From positions 1-60,045 of the forward strand of contig OMZA01000010.1 of assembly GCA_900315425.1 (NCBI GenBank): 60,045 nt of DNA, written 5' to 3'. Of the stretch, positions 1 to 9,451 are shown one piece after another (position 1 is the first letter of the stretch; each line of letters begins with the position of its first letter). A program made the position numbers and the translations under genes. The notes under the pieces were generated by a model, which made no database searches, was not told the DNA's origin, and saw only the letters and a program-made list of their open reading frames with translations. This DNA is from an uncultured Eubacteriales bacterium (GTDB taxonomy: Bacteria > Bacillota > Clostridia > Lachnospirales > Lachnospiraceae).

Positions 1-66
1 GCAAGGCCATTTCTGCGACGAGGGCAATTGACTTTGTCAATTGTATAAGCCTTTTGACGGCTATCT
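1..66. other. Window edge downstream of the rRNA methyltransferase gene
   Basis: This is the 3' flank of the first minus-strand gene. It contains a short perfect inverted repeat (caattgac, three bases, gtcaattg, about positions 26-44) with no clear T-run, so it is not a convincing terminator. A minus-strand frame stays open to the window edge, but no ribosome-binding site or start is visible and no product can be called. Confidence 0.3.
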
Positions 67-1455
67 CTATTTTACCTTTGACATCAACACGACCGTCTCC
101 ACATGTTCCGTATGTGGGAACATATCTACCGGACACGCTTTCAACAATTTATATCCATTTTCTTCCAGAATAGCCACGTCTCTACCTAGCGTTGCACTAT
201 CGCAGCTTACATATACAATTTTTTTAGGATTGACACTTGCTATTTTTTCAAGAAGAATCCTTTCGCAGCCCTTTCGTGGAGGATCTACTACCACAACATC
301 AGGCAAATGATCTTTGTTTGTTTTGTAGTAATTTACAAAGACCTCTTCGGACTTTCCAACAAAAAACTCTGTGTTATCTATATTGTTTAGTTTTGCATTT
401 CGTTTTGCATCTTCAATGGCGTCAGAGATAATTTCTACACCATATACTTTTTTCGCATTTCTTGCCAAAAAAAGAGATATAGTACCAATACCGCAATATA
501 AATCCCACACTACTTCATTTCCTGTAAGGCCGGCATACTCTAAAGCTTTCTCATATAACTTTTCCGTTTGAATGGGATTGACTTGAAAAAAGGATTTTGG
601 TGAAATATTAAACTCCACGTCTTTTATATAGTCTCTTATGTAGTTGCGTCCAAATAAGTTAACGATTTTTCTTCCCATGATAACATTGGTTTTATCCTTG
701 TTAATACTAATGGAAATGCTTACAATTCCTGGAATTTCTTTAAGTCGCCCCACCAAAATATCTGAGTGCATGATTTCATCCCCGTTGATGACTATACATA
801 CCATAATTTCCCCAGTGTGAAATGCTTTTCTAATCATAACGTGACGGATGACACCGGTGTGGTTGATTTCATCATATGGTTTTATAGAATATTCATTCAT
901 GAAATTCTTTATGGTTGTCAATATTTTTTCATTTTCAGGAACGCCTAAGAAACACTTATTATTCTCAACAATAACATGAGTTCTGCCTGCATAAAACCCT
1001 GATACCAGTCTTCCCTTGTCGTTATAACCAATTGGAAACTGCGCTTTGTTTCTGTAATTGTAAGGCTCCTCCATTCCTATTATGGATTCATATTCAAAAT
1101 CCGATGCACCACCGATTCTAGTTAGGTTGTTATATACTTTTTCAGTTTTAAACCTGAGCTGCTCTTTATAATCTGCGGCCATTATCTTACAGCCACCACA
1201 CCTTCTTGCAACTTCACATCTAGGCTTAACTCTATACGGAGATGGGGTGATAACCTTTAAAAGCTTGGCATATGCAAAACTTTTATTTGCCTTCATAATC
1301 TTTACCTGGCAAATATCTCCCCTTACAGAATCCTTCACAAATAAAGCGTAACCATCAAGTTTGGCTACGCCTTCTCCTAAAGAACCTACTTCTGTAATTT
1401 CAACGGTAAGTTCCTGATTTTTTTCATAGGGTATTTTCTTATCCTTGTTTGACAT
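67..1455 (-). CDS. rlmD: 23S rRNA (uracil-5-)-methyltransferase, RlmD/RumA family
   Basis: The 462-residue product is a SAM-dependent RNA uracil-C5 methyltransferase of the TrmA/RumA family. A TRAM RNA-binding domain occupies about residues 10-65. Iron-sulphur cysteines are visible in CEVARRCGGC near residue 80. The SAM-binding motif DLYCGIGTISLF lies near 318, the DPPRKGC motif near 390, and the catalytic cysteine in YVSCDSATLGRD near 415. Length fits the family. Firmicutes often use one enzyme of this family (RlmCD) for two 23S rRNA uridines, so the exact target base is inference. The gene follows the yhaM-like gene by 23 bp on the same strand and is probably cotranscribed with it. Confidence 0.88.
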   Translation of the reverse strand: MSNKDKKIPYEKNQELTVEITEVGSLGEGVAKLDGYALFVKDSVRGDICQVKIMKANKSFAYAKLLKVITPSPYRVKPRCEVARRCGGCKIMAADYKEQLRFKTEKVYNNLTRIGGASDFEYESIIGMEEPYNYRNKAQFPIGYNDKGRLVSGFYAGRTHVIVENNKCFLGVPENEKILTTIKNFMNEYSIKPYDEINHTGVIRHVMIRKAFHTGEIMVCIVINGDEIMHSDILVGRLKEIPGIVSISISINKDKTNVIMGRKIVNLFGRNYIRDYIKDVEFNISPKSFFQVNPIQTEKLYEKALEYAGLTGNEVVWDLYCGIGTISLFLARNAKKVYGVEIISDAIEDAKRNAKLNNIDNTEFFVGKSEEVFVNYYKTNKDHLPDVVVVDPPRKGCERILLEKIASVNPKKIVYVSCDSATLGRDVAILEENGYKLLKACPVDMFPHTEHVETVVLMSKVK

Positions 1456-1478
1456 AAACTCTAGCTCCTGTATATTCT

Positions 1479-2450
1479 TTAAAAGAATTCCTTATCCTGA
1501 TTTAAGGAAGACTGTCTGATATTTGAATCCAATCCTCTGTTAAAACCGTACCACTGACTTCCCTGTAATGGATTATTATTTAAAATAAGCTCTGTTAACA
1601 TTTCCATTTTCGCATCGCAGTTGTCAGCAAGGTTTAATGCAAATGCCTCTGGAATAGAAGGCTTTTTGGGAGAACCATACTCTAACTCACCATGGTGAGC
1701 CAATATACAATGCTTAAGATCCACTGCCAGTTTTTCCGGAAAATCAGGAATGTTCTTAATCTTTTCAGAAATCATTTCATATCCAATAACTATATGACCT
1801 AACATTTGACCATCATCTGTATAATCATTCTGTGGGAATAAAGACAATTCCTTAGTTTTTCCAATATCATGGAGCATTGCAGCTGTTAAGAGAAGATCCT
1901 TGTTTAAGATAGGATACATCTGAGTAAAAAATGCACAAATATTGGTAACTGCTAAGGAGTGTTCCAGTAAACCTCCAACGAACCCATGATGCATAGTTTT
2001 TGCAGCTGAATGCTCTTTAAAAGATTCTATAAACTCCTTGTCATCTACAAAAAATGCTTCCAAAAGTTTTTTAAGATACTGATTATTAACCGCTGCAACT
2101 GCTTTTAATAAAGCCCCATACATAGTTTCAATATCTTTCCTACTGGTTGGCAAATAATCAGATGGGTTGTATTCACCTTTTTCCGCAATTCTTGCACCTT
2201 TAATACTCATTTGAAAAGAACCGTTATACAAGGATACGTCCCCTGTAACTTCTACATAATCCAAGGCTTCAAAGTCTGCTATTCCCATTGAATTAGGGTC
2301 CCATATCTTACAATCAATAGTTCCTGTTTTATCCTGAAGTATTACATTGTCATAATTCTTACCGTTTTTTGTAACTGCAGAAGTTCTCTGCTTACAAAGA
2401 TATATTCCTCTTACCTGTTCTCCCTCACGTAAATTTACTATGTATTTCAT
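1479..2450 (-). CDS. yhaM: YhaM-like 3'-5' exoribonuclease (OB fold plus HD domain)
   Basis: The 323-residue protein has an N-terminal OB-fold nucleic-acid-binding part (about 10-90, with the element IDCKIWDPN) and a metal-dependent HD phosphohydrolase domain (about 155-275; GLLEHS near 160 and MLHDIGK near 193 supply the metal ligands). This is the domain order of the YhaM 3'-5' exoribonucleases that trim RNA in Firmicutes. The ATG is preceded by AGGTGA. The gene diverges from mutS2 with overlapping promoters and reads toward the rlmD-like gene. Substrate preference, RNA or single-stranded DNA, cannot be judged from sequence. Confidence 0.87.
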   Translation of the reverse strand: MKYIVNLREGEQVRGIYLCKQRTSAVTKNGKNYDNVILQDKTGTIDCKIWDPNSMGIADFEALDYVEVTGDVSLYNGSFQMSIKGARIAEKGEYNPSDYLPTSRKDIETMYGALLKAVAAVNNQYLKKLLEAFFVDDKEFIESFKEHSAAKTMHHGFVGGLLEHSLAVTNICAFFTQMYPILNKDLLLTAAMLHDIGKTKELSLFPQNDYTDDGQMLGHIVIGYEMISEKIKNIPDFPEKLAVDLKHCILAHHGELEYGSPKKPSIPEAFALNLADNCDAKMEMLTELILNNNPLQGSQWYGFNRGLDSNIRQSSLNQDKEFF

Positions 2451-2495
2451 TATCTCACCTTTCCGAGTTTTAGTAATTCTAAGAACTTTTAGATA

Positions 2496-2524
2496 ATCTT
2501 ATATTTATTTACCCGACTTGTCAA
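2496..2524 (-). promoter_or_regulatory. Sigma-A-type promoter for yhaM-rlmD
   Basis: Read on the minus strand, TTGACA (2519-2524) and TAAGAT (2496-2501) are separated by 17 bp, about 46 bp upstream of the yhaM start. The -35 shares bases with the divergent mutS2 promoter. Confidence 0.7.
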
Positions 2525-2546
2525 CATAGGCCAATTAAGGTAAAAT
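2518..2546 (+). promoter_or_regulatory. Sigma-A-type promoter for mutS2
   Basis: TTGTCA (2518-2523) and TAAAAT (2541-2546) are separated by 17 bp, about 58 bp upstream of the chosen mutS2 start. A transcript from here would include the ATG at 2554 but that codon has no ribosome-binding site, which supports initiation at 2605. Confidence 0.6.
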
Positions 2547-2604
2547 TAGCATAATGACGGGCGTTTACGCCTATTTTATAAAACAAAAAACCGGAGTCGA
2601 TTTC

Positions 2605-4998
2605 ATGAATAAAAAAGTTTTACGTACCCTTGAATTTGATAAAATTGTACATAGATTAGCAGAACATGCCACCAGTCCGGGTGGAAAAGCACTTTGTAAC
2701 TATATTGAACCCTTAAGTGATATTAATAAAATTAAGGAAATGCAGACACAAACCGGTGATGCACTAAGCCGTATCATAAGAGTAGGTTCCATTAGTTTTT
2801 CTGGAATAAGAGATATTGCTGATTCTATGGCCAGACTGGAAATAGGTGGAACTCTTTCAACTTTGGAACTCCTAAATATCAGCAGTATTTTGCAGTTAGC
2901 TTCAAGAGCTTCATCTTACGGTAAAAAGCAGCAACAGCTGGATGGTATTGATGGCAAAACGGATTCCCTGGACTATATGTTTACATCCTTAGATCCTTTG
3001 TCATTCCTTAACAAAGCCATTACGAAATGCATAATTTCACAAGATGAAATAAGCGATGATGCCAGCCCGAACCTTAAAAGCATCCGAAGAAAACTTCACA
3101 ATTGCAGCAATCAGATCCATACTCAATTAAACTCCATGGTTAATTCTACGACTGTCCGCACTTATCTTCAGGATAACGTCATTACCATGCGTAACGGAAG
3201 ATATTGTATTCCTGTGAAAATGGAATATAAAAATATGGTTCCCGGTATGATTCATGATCAGTCATCATCTGGTTCAACAGTATTTATTGAGCCTATGAGC
3301 ATTGTGAAACTCAACAATGAGATTAAGGACTTAGAGCTTCAGGAACAGGAAGAAATTGATAGAATACTGGCAGAACTCTCAAAACAGTGTGCAGAATACA
3401 TTTCTACAATTGATACCAATTATAGATTATTATGTCAGTTAGACTTTATATTTGCCAGGGCTGCCTATGCAAAAAGCATTCGTGCCACAAAACCTGTATT
3501 CAGAAATGAAAAATACATTGAATTAAAATCTGCCAGACATCCTTTAATAGATCCATACTCAGTAGTTCCAATAAATGTTACCCTGGGTAAGGACTTTGAA
3601 CAACTTATAATAACCGGTCCAAATACCGGCGGTAAGACCTGTTCTCTTAAAACTGTTGGACTCCTTACACTAATGGGACAGGCAGGCTTACATATTCCGG
3701 CAGATGAGAATTCCAGTCTTGTCGTGTTTAAAGAAGTATATGCTGATATTGGTGATGAGCAAAGCATTGAGCAAAACCTTTCAACTTTCTCATCTCATAT
3801 AAAAAATATAGTAAAAATTCTTGAACAGGCGGACCAGGACTGTTTGGTACTATTTGATGAATTGTGTGCAGGAACTGATCCTGTAGAAGGTGCAGCACTT
3901 GCAACCTCTATACTTTCCTTTTTACGCAATTTAAGCATAATGTCAATTGCAACTACCCACTACAGTGAATTGAAGGTTTATGCCCTCTCCACTGAAGGCG
4001 TGGAAAATGGAAGCTGTGAATTTAACGTGGATACTTTGTCTCCAACGTATAGACTTTTAATAGGCGTTCCCGGAAAGAGTAATGCCTTTGCTATCTCCGC
4101 AAAACTGGGAATTCCTGACTTTATTATAGAGAATGCAAAAAAACAGATAGCAGCAGAAGACGTACACTTTGAAGATGTGATTACAGACCTGGAGCGAAGC
4201 AAAGTAGTAATTGACGATGAACGAAAAGCTATTGAAGAATATAAAGCTGAAGTTGCCGCTTTAAAAAATCGTATCAAGGAGCAAAATCTTTCATTAGAAA
4301 AGAAAAAACAAGAGATTATCAGTAAGGCCAAAGAACAGGCAGAAGCTATACTTCAAGATGCAAAAGAATCTGCCGATAAAACTATCAGAGACATGAACAA
4401 ACAGGCTAAAGCCGGTGATTTTAAAGGTATGGAGAATACCCGACGTCTGGCCAGAGAAAAATATACCAAAGCCAGCGAAAAAAATAAGAATAACACTGCT
4501 AAAACCCAAAATCACAAAATCCATAAACCAAAGGATTTTCATATTGGTGACAAAGTCAAGGTACTTAGCATGAATGTTGAAGGAATTGTTCGAACCCTTC
4601 CTGACAACTCAGGAAATATGCAGGTTCAAATGGGTATATTATCTTCAAGGATAAATATAAAAGACGTAATTATTATTAACGAAGGCCCGGTAGTTAGTAA
4701 ATCCAGCACTACTGGTGCTTCCAAAATATCTATGTCAAAATCCATGAGCATTTCCCCAGAGATAAAACTTTTAGGAATGACTGGTGATGAGGCAATTAGT
4801 GCTTTGGATAAGTATTTAGATGACGCTTATCTATCACATTTATCAAGTGTTAGAATAGTTCACGGAAAGGGTACCGGTGCCCTAAGAAATGCCGTATGGC
4901 AATACTTAAAACGATGTTCCTATGTAAAGAAATATCACCTGGCAGAATATGGCGAAGGGGATGCCGGTGTTACAATTGCTGAATTTAAGGAGAATTGA
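2605..4998 (+). CDS. mutS2: MutS2 family ATPase with C-terminal Smr domain
   Basis: The product of about 797 residues has MutS core and lever helices, then an ABC-type ATPase (Walker A GPNTGGKT near 338, Walker B LVLFDELCAGTDP near 415). A charged coiled coil follows at about 500-620, and a C-terminal Smr domain at about 720-797 with HGKGTGALR. MutS2 proteins suppress recombination or rescue stalled ribosomes, depending on species. The start at 2605 is chosen because GGAG lies 8 bp upstream; the longer frame from 2554 has no ribosome-binding site. The usual Smr LDLR element reads EIKLLG here, so the acidic residue linked to nuclease activity is absent. The gene is followed after 13 bp by a response regulator. 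Confidence 0.93.
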   Translation: MNKKVLRTLEFDKIVHRLAEHATSPGGKALCNYIEPLSDINKIKEMQTQTGDALSRIIRVGSISFSGIRDIADSMARLEIGGTLSTLELLNISSILQLASRASSYGKKQQQLDGIDGKTDSLDYMFTSLDPLSFLNKAITKCIISQDEISDDASPNLKSIRRKLHNCSNQIHTQLNSMVNSTTVRTYLQDNVITMRNGRYCIPVKMEYKNMVPGMIHDQSSSGSTVFIEPMSIVKLNNEIKDLELQEQEEIDRILAELSKQCAEYISTIDTNYRLLCQLDFIFARAAYAKSIRATKPVFRNEKYIELKSARHPLIDPYSVVPINVTLGKDFEQLIITGPNTGGKTCSLKTVGLLTLMGQAGLHIPADENSSLVVFKEVYADIGDEQSIEQNLSTFSSHIKNIVKILEQADQDCLVLFDELCAGTDPVEGAALATSILSFLRNLSIMSIATTHYSELKVYALSTEGVENGSCEFNVDTLSPTYRLLIGVPGKSNAFAISAKLGIPDFIIENAKKQIAAEDVHFEDVITDLERSKVVIDDERKAIEEYKAEVAALKNRIKEQNLSLEKKKQEIISKAKEQAEAILQDAKESADKTIRDMNKQAKAGDFKGMENTRRLAREKYTKASEKNKNNTAKTQNHKIHKPKDFHIGDKVKVLSMNVEGIVRTLPDNSGNMQVQMGILSSRINIKDVIIINEGPVVSKSSTTGASKISMSKSMSISPEIKLLGMTGDEAISALDKYLDDAYLSHLSSVRIVHGKGTGALRNAVWQYLKRCSYVKKYHLAEYGEGDAGVTIAEFKEN

Positions 4999-5011
4999 GG
5001 AGTAAGTAATT

Positions 5012-5728
5012 ATGGTAAGTAAGCAAAAAATATTAATAGTAGATGATGATTCAAATATTTCCAACCTTATATCGCTGTATTTGGAAAAGGAATGTTTCGA
5101 AACAATTACCGTGGAAGATGGAGAATCCGCATTAGAAGAGTTTAAAAAATTTTCTCCGGATCTTATTTTATTAGATTTGATGCTTCCCGGCATTGATGGT
5201 TATGAGGTATGCAGAGAGATTCGTAAGACTTCCACTACTCCAATCATCATGCTTTCTGCAAAAGGAGAAATATTTGATAAAGTTCTGGGTTTGGAATTAG
5301 GAGCAGATGATTATATTATCAAACCATTTGATACAAAGGAGTTAATAGCCCGGGTTAAGGCTGTTTTGCGCCGCTACAGAACTGTTCCTGAAAATACAAA
5401 CCCGGTAACCACTAAAAATGATACCGTTGTATATCCTGATTTAGAAATAAATCAGACAAATTACTCTGTTATATATCAGGGAAAATCTTTAGATATGCCA
5501 CCAAAAGAATTAGAGCTCTTATACTTCTTAGCATCATCTCCTAATCAGGTATTTACCAGAGAACAGCTATTAGAAAACATCTGGGGATATGAATATATAG
5601 GAGATACAAGAACTGTTGATGTTCACGTAAAACGTTTAAGAGAAAAACTATCAACCAGTCAATACTGGTCAATCTCTACAGTCTGGGGCATTGGTTATAA
5701 GTTCGAGTTAAAAGCAAACTCTATATAA
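5012..5728 (+). CDS. OmpR/PhoB-family response regulator
   Basis: The 238-residue protein has a receiver domain (about 5-118) with the acidic cluster VDDD, the phospho-acceptor aspartate in LLDLMLPG near residue 54, and the conserved lysine in IIKPFD. A winged-helix output domain follows (about 140-232), with RTVDVHVKRLREK as the recognition-helix region. GAGGAG precedes the ATG. It lies 13 bp after mutS2 and 13 bp before its cognate kinase gene, so the pair forms a normal two-component operon, possibly read through from mutS2. The sequence does not reveal the stimulus or target genes. Confidence 0.92.
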   Translation: MVSKQKILIVDDDSNISNLISLYLEKECFETITVEDGESALEEFKKFSPDLILLDLMLPGIDGYEVCREIRKTSTTPIIMLSAKGEIFDKVLGLELGADDYIIKPFDTKELIARVKAVLRRYRTVPENTNPVTTKNDTVVYPDLEINQTNYSVIYQGKSLDMPPKELELLYFLASSPNQVFTREQLLENIWGYEYIGDTRTVDVHVKRLREKLSTSQYWSISTVWGIGYKFELKANSI

Positions 5729-5741
5729 GTTAGGAGTCACC

Positions 5742-7175
5742 ATGAGAAGTTCCGTATATTACAAGTTCATTCTTGGTTATCTTTTATTTGCACTGCTGTG
5801 CATAATATTTATAAATACCTGGATGACAAAGCATACAACACAGGAATTGATTGAAAAACAGGTATCTGTACTGGTCACACAGAAGGAAGCTATACTTTCC
5901 ATTATAAACAGTGAAAATATGGATATATCAGCTTTAACTTCAGAGAATTTTCAGTCACTGGATTCCATTTCAAATACCAGTAACACCAATATTCTTATTC
6001 TCAGCAGCAACTACCAGATATACTATGACAGCAAGAGGGCTTATATCGGAGATGTGTTGAATTTTTATGATCCTTTTGAGGCATCTAATTCCCAGTATTT
6101 ACTAAATACCTATTACGGATTAGAAGACCATGACATCTTATCGGTAACTTCCAGAATTAATTCTTTTTCATCCCCGGCTAACTCTTCGGAAGGTTTTCTG
6201 ACTTTATATATTGATGCCAAAGATATATACAAAGAGGTCAATACTACTATTGGCATGTACTACATCATGCTCATTGCAACATTCGTCTTCTCCCTGGTAT
6301 TCCTGATTATATTTACTTTTGCAGTATACATACCTCTTAGAAAAATCAGCAAAGCTTCCATGGAATATGCCAAAGGTAATTTAAAATACGAAGGTCTTAA
6401 GAAATTTACCAGTGAAGATGAAATTGGAAATCTGGGTGTATCCTTAAGCTACATGGCTTCAAAACTAGACGACATGGAAGAATATCAAAAGAAATTCTTA
6501 AGTAATGTTTCCCATGATTTTCGTTCTCCATTGACTTCTATAAAAGGATACATAGGAGCTATGAAAGATGGTACCATACCTGTAGAGGAACAGTCAAAAT
6601 ATCTGGATATCGTATTATTCGAAACTGATAGACTTACAAAGTTAACTCAGAACATCCTTACCCTTAACAATTGGGAAAATAATGCAATTCATTTGGAAAT
6701 AACCGAGTTTGATTTATTTGAAATGATAAAGCCTATTATCAGCAGTCTTGAAACCAAGGCATCCAAAAAAAACATATCAATCATTCTCACTCCTGAAAGT
6801 CGCAACTATATAGTCTCAGGAGATCAGGGAAAGATACAGCAGGTAGTCTATAACCTTATTGACAACGCTATAAAATTCAGTCAAAGCAACAGCGTTATCA
6901 AATTAGAGACTGTATCCAAAGGCGAAAAAGTCTTTGTGTCCGTTGAAGATTCGGGAATCGGCATTCCAAAAGAATCTTTGGATAAAATCTGGACCAGATT
7001 CTACAAAACCGACCTATCCAGAGGTAAAGATAAAACCGGTTCCGGACTGGGATTATCCATTACCAAAGAGATAATAAAAGCTCACGGTGAAAATATAAAT
7101 GTAGTAAGTACCGAAGGTGTGGGAACGGTATTTACCTTTTCACTAAAAAAAATCAAAGGAAAAGTTACAATATAA
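5742..7175 (+). CDS. Membrane sensor histidine kinase
   Basis: The 477-residue kinase has a first transmembrane helix at about 8-26, an extracellular sensor region of about 140 residues, and a second helix at about 172-195. HAMP follows, then a HisKA domain with the phospho-acceptor histidine in SNVSHDFRSPL near residue 258. The HATPase domain shows NLIDNAIKFS (N box), DSGIGIP (G1) and GSGLGLSI (G2). AGGAG precedes the ATG. It pairs with the OmpR-type regulator immediately upstream. The extracellular part shows no sensor fold I recognise. Confidence 0.93.
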   Translation: MRSSVYYKFILGYLLFALLCIIFINTWMTKHTTQELIEKQVSVLVTQKEAILSIINSENMDISALTSENFQSLDSISNTSNTNILILSSNYQIYYDSKRAYIGDVLNFYDPFEASNSQYLLNTYYGLEDHDILSVTSRINSFSSPANSSEGFLTLYIDAKDIYKEVNTTIGMYYIMLIATFVFSLVFLIIFTFAVYIPLRKISKASMEYAKGNLKYEGLKKFTSEDEIGNLGVSLSYMASKLDDMEEYQKKFLSNVSHDFRSPLTSIKGYIGAMKDGTIPVEEQSKYLDIVLFETDRLTKLTQNILTLNNWENNAIHLEITEFDLFEMIKPIISSLETKASKKNISIILTPESRNYIVSGDQGKIQQVVYNLIDNAIKFSQSNSVIKLETVSKGEKVFVSVEDSGIGIPKESLDKIWTRFYKTDLSRGKDKTGSGLGLSITKEIIKAHGENINVVSTEGVGTVFTFSLKKIKGKVTI

Positions 7176-7177
7176 AC

Positions 7178-7216
7178 AAGGAGGCTGACACCAAAATTTG
7201 GTGCACCAGCCTCCTT
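7178..7216. terminator. Bidirectional rho-independent terminator
   Basis: A perfect 10-bp stem (aaggaggctg with cagcctcctt) with a further inner pairing ccaaa/ttggtg is followed by a T-rich run on the plus strand and flanked by A residues. It sits between the converging histidine kinase and trmL genes and can stop transcription from both sides. Confidence 0.85.
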
Positions 7217-7234
7217 TTAATTTTTCATTTTAAA

Positions 7235-7738
7235 TTATTCTTCCCAATTTAACCTATGTAGATGTCCTTCTGTCTGCATTCCCTTAAAATCCATTTGTCT
7301 AAGGGCTTCATACAATACAATTGCTACCGAATTGGCAAGATTCAAAGATCTTATATTTTCCTCCATGGGAATTCTTACGCATTCCGCATGATTTTTAACT
7401 AAAATTTCCTCCGGTATTCCGGCACTTTCTTTCCCAAACATGATATAGCAATCATCTTTGTACTCTACATCACTATATCTTTTATCAGCTTTTGTAGTGG
7501 CCATAAACATATTGCCTACAGCATCCGGATTTTTCTCAAGAAAGTCTTCATATCCCAAATATTCCGTAACATCTAACTGATTCCAATAATCCATGCCTGC
7601 TCTTTTAACGCTTTTTTCATCTATTCTAAAACCCAAAGGTCCTATAAGATGTAATCTGCTTCCTGTAGCTACACAGGTTCTTCCAATATTTCCCGTGTTG
7701 GATGGAATCTCAGGCTCAAATAAAACAATATTTAACAT
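7235..7738 (-). CDS. trmL: tRNA (cytidine(34)-2'-O)-methyltransferase TrmL (SPOUT)
   Basis: The 167-residue protein is a single-domain SpoU/TrmL-type methyltransferase. It starts with the typical element FEPEIPSNTGNIGRTC. The C-terminal trefoil-knot SAM site shows FGKESAGIPEEI and IPMEENIRSLNLANS. Family members 2'-O-methylate the wobble base of tRNA-Leu isoacceptors. AGGAG precedes the ATG. It is the last gene of the minus-strand run from VanW and ends at a shared terminator. Confidence 0.92.
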   Translation of the reverse strand: MLNIVLFEPEIPSNTGNIGRTCVATGSRLHLIGPLGFRIDEKSVKRAGMDYWNQLDVTEYLGYEDFLEKNPDAVGNMFMATTKADKRYSDVEYKDDCYIMFGKESAGIPEEILVKNHAECVRIPMEENIRSLNLANSVAIVLYEALRQMDFKGMQTEGHLHRLNWEE

Positions 7739-7759
7739 GCTAACTCCTAATCCCTTGAA

Positions 7760-8920
7760 CTATAATGTCTTAATGAAGCTTTCAATGCTGGAAATTCCCT
7801 TCTTAAGCTCGTCAAGGGAATATGCGTAAGATATTCTTAAGAATCCCTCACCACAATCACCAAATGCAGTTCCCGGAACAACCGCTAACTTCTCAGTCTC
7901 CAAAAGTCTGGTTGCAAATTCGTCGGAAGTTATACCAAACTTCTTAATACTTGGAAACATATAAAATGCCCCAAATGGCTCGAAGCAGTCCAATCCTATT
8001 CTATTGAACTCATGTAGTAAATAGCGTCTTCTTTCATCGTATGATTCTCGCATTTTCTCAATGTCATCATCACCATTCCTAAGAGCTTCAACTGCTGCAT
8101 ACTGGCTGTTTGTTGGGGCACACATTATACAGAACTGATGAATCTTAGTCATCTGGCTGATAATATATTCAGGACCTACTGCATATCCAAGTCTCCAACC
8201 TGTCATGGCATAAGCCTTGGAAAAACCATTAATTATAATAGTTCTCTCTTTCATACCCGGCATGCAGGCAATAGATACATGTGGTTTTCCATTGTATGTA
8301 AGTTCAGAATATATCTCATCTGAAAGTACGATAATATCCTTTTCTACACATACCTCTGCAATAGACTTAAGGTCTTCTTCTTCAAGAATGGCTCCTGTTG
8401 GGTTATTAGGAAACGGAAGAACAAGAAGCTTAGTTTTATCAGTAACTTTTTCAAGAATTTCCTCTTTTGTAAGTCTGAACTGATTCTCTTCTTTAAGTTC
8501 AATAATAACCGGAACTCCATGGGCAAGTTCAACACAAGGTACGTAAGATACATAACTTGGCTGAGGAACTAACACTTCATCTCCCGGATTAATCAATGCT
8601 CTAATTGCAAGGTCAATACCCTCGCTACCACCTACAGTAATAAGAACCTGTTTTCTCGCATCATAATCCAAATCCAGTCTTCTCTTAAGATAATTACAGA
8701 TTTCTACTCTTAACTCCATTAAACCTGAGTTAGATGTATAAAAGGTCTTACCTTTTTCCAAGGCATAAATACCTTCTTCTCTTACATGCCATGGAGTATC
8801 AAAATCCGGCTCACCAACACCTAACGAAATGGCATCATCCATTTCGTTAACTATATCAAAGAATTTTCTAATACCTGATGGCTTCATGTCTACAACTATT
8901 TTTGATAATTTCTCATCCAT
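7760..8920 (-). CDS. PLP-dependent class I/II aminotransferase
   Basis: The 386-residue fold-type-I aminotransferase has the PLP-anchoring lysine in NGFSKAYAMTGWRLGY near residue 235 and the conserved FPNNPTGA and DEIYSEL elements. Length and motifs suit the PatA-like group (aspartate, aromatic or diaminopimelate-type substrates), but substrate cannot be assigned. The start codon overlaps the stop of the upstream Lrp/AsnC gene by one base (TAATG), so the two are translationally coupled, which suggests the regulator controls amino-acid metabolism through this enzyme. Confidence 0.9.
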   Translation of the reverse strand: MDEKLSKIVVDMKPSGIRKFFDIVNEMDDAISLGVGEPDFDTPWHVREEGIYALEKGKTFYTSNSGLMELRVEICNYLKRRLDLDYDARKQVLITVGGSEGIDLAIRALINPGDEVLVPQPSYVSYVPCVELAHGVPVIIELKEENQFRLTKEEILEKVTDKTKLLVLPFPNNPTGAILEEEDLKSIAEVCVEKDIIVLSDEIYSELTYNGKPHVSIACMPGMKERTIIINGFSKAYAMTGWRLGYAVGPEYIISQMTKIHQFCIMCAPTNSQYAAVEALRNGDDDIEKMRESYDERRRYLLHEFNRIGLDCFEPFGAFYMFPSIKKFGITSDEFATRLLETEKLAVVPGTAFGDCGEGFLRISYAYSLDELKKGISSIESFIKTL

Positions 8921-9414
8921 TATGGTGTCACCTTCATTCTTTCATCTTTATTTTCGGCATCCATGATAATACCGTGATCTTTATATTTCTTAAGGATAAA
9001 ATGTGTAGCTGTTCCTCTTACGGTCTCCAAAGTTGAAAGCTTGGTCGTAACAAATGTAGACACATCCCTCAAATTCTTTCCTTCAAGAATAACCGTGAAA
9101 TCAAATCCACCGGACATAAGATATACAGCTCTTACCTCGTCATAGTTGTACATTCTCTCCGCAATTTTATCGAAGCCCAGTCCTCTTTGAGGTGTTACAT
9201 GTACTTCTATGAGTGCAGTTACCTTTTCCTCACTGGTACCATCCCAGTTAATAAGGGTGTGATATCCGCAGATTATCTTTTCTTTTTCCATATCAGCAAT
9301 TTCATTGGCCAGTGCCGCTTCTTCCACTCCCAGCATAATCGCCAAATCATGAAGATCAATTCTAGCATTCTTTTCAATAGCGTTTAAGATTTTTTCTCTG
9401 ATTTCATCACTCAT
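8920..9414 (-). CDS. Lrp/AsnC-family transcriptional regulator
   Basis: The 164-residue regulator has an N-terminal helix-turn-helix (about 5-60, including DLHDLAIMLGVEEAALA) and a C-terminal RAM/AsnC ligand-binding domain (about 68-145, with VYLMSGGFDFTVILEG). AAGGAG precedes the ATG. It overlaps the downstream aminotransferase by one base. Lrp/AsnC proteins usually bind an amino acid and act locally, so self-regulation and control of the aminotransferase are likely but inferred. Confidence 0.92.
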   Translation of the reverse strand: MSDEIREKILNAIEKNARIDLHDLAIMLGVEEAALANEIADMEKEKIICGYHTLINWDGTSEEKVTALIEVHVTPQRGLGFDKIAERMYNYDEVRAVYLMSGGFDFTVILEGKNLRDVSTFVTTKLSTLETVRGTATHFILKKYKDHGIIMDAENKDERMKVTP

Positions 9415-9451
9415 AACAATCTCCTTACCGAAGCTGTGCTTCTAATTTATT

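Noticed and set aside
1-66. Continuation of the rRNA methyltransferase by frameshift into the window edge
   Set aside because: The C-terminus (HVETVVLMSK) is the normal family end, so the open frame beyond the stop is not needed to complete the protein.
2554-2604. N-terminal extension of MutS2
   Set aside because: The upstream ATG has no ribosome-binding site, whereas GGAG is correctly placed before the ATG at 2605, where family similarity starts.
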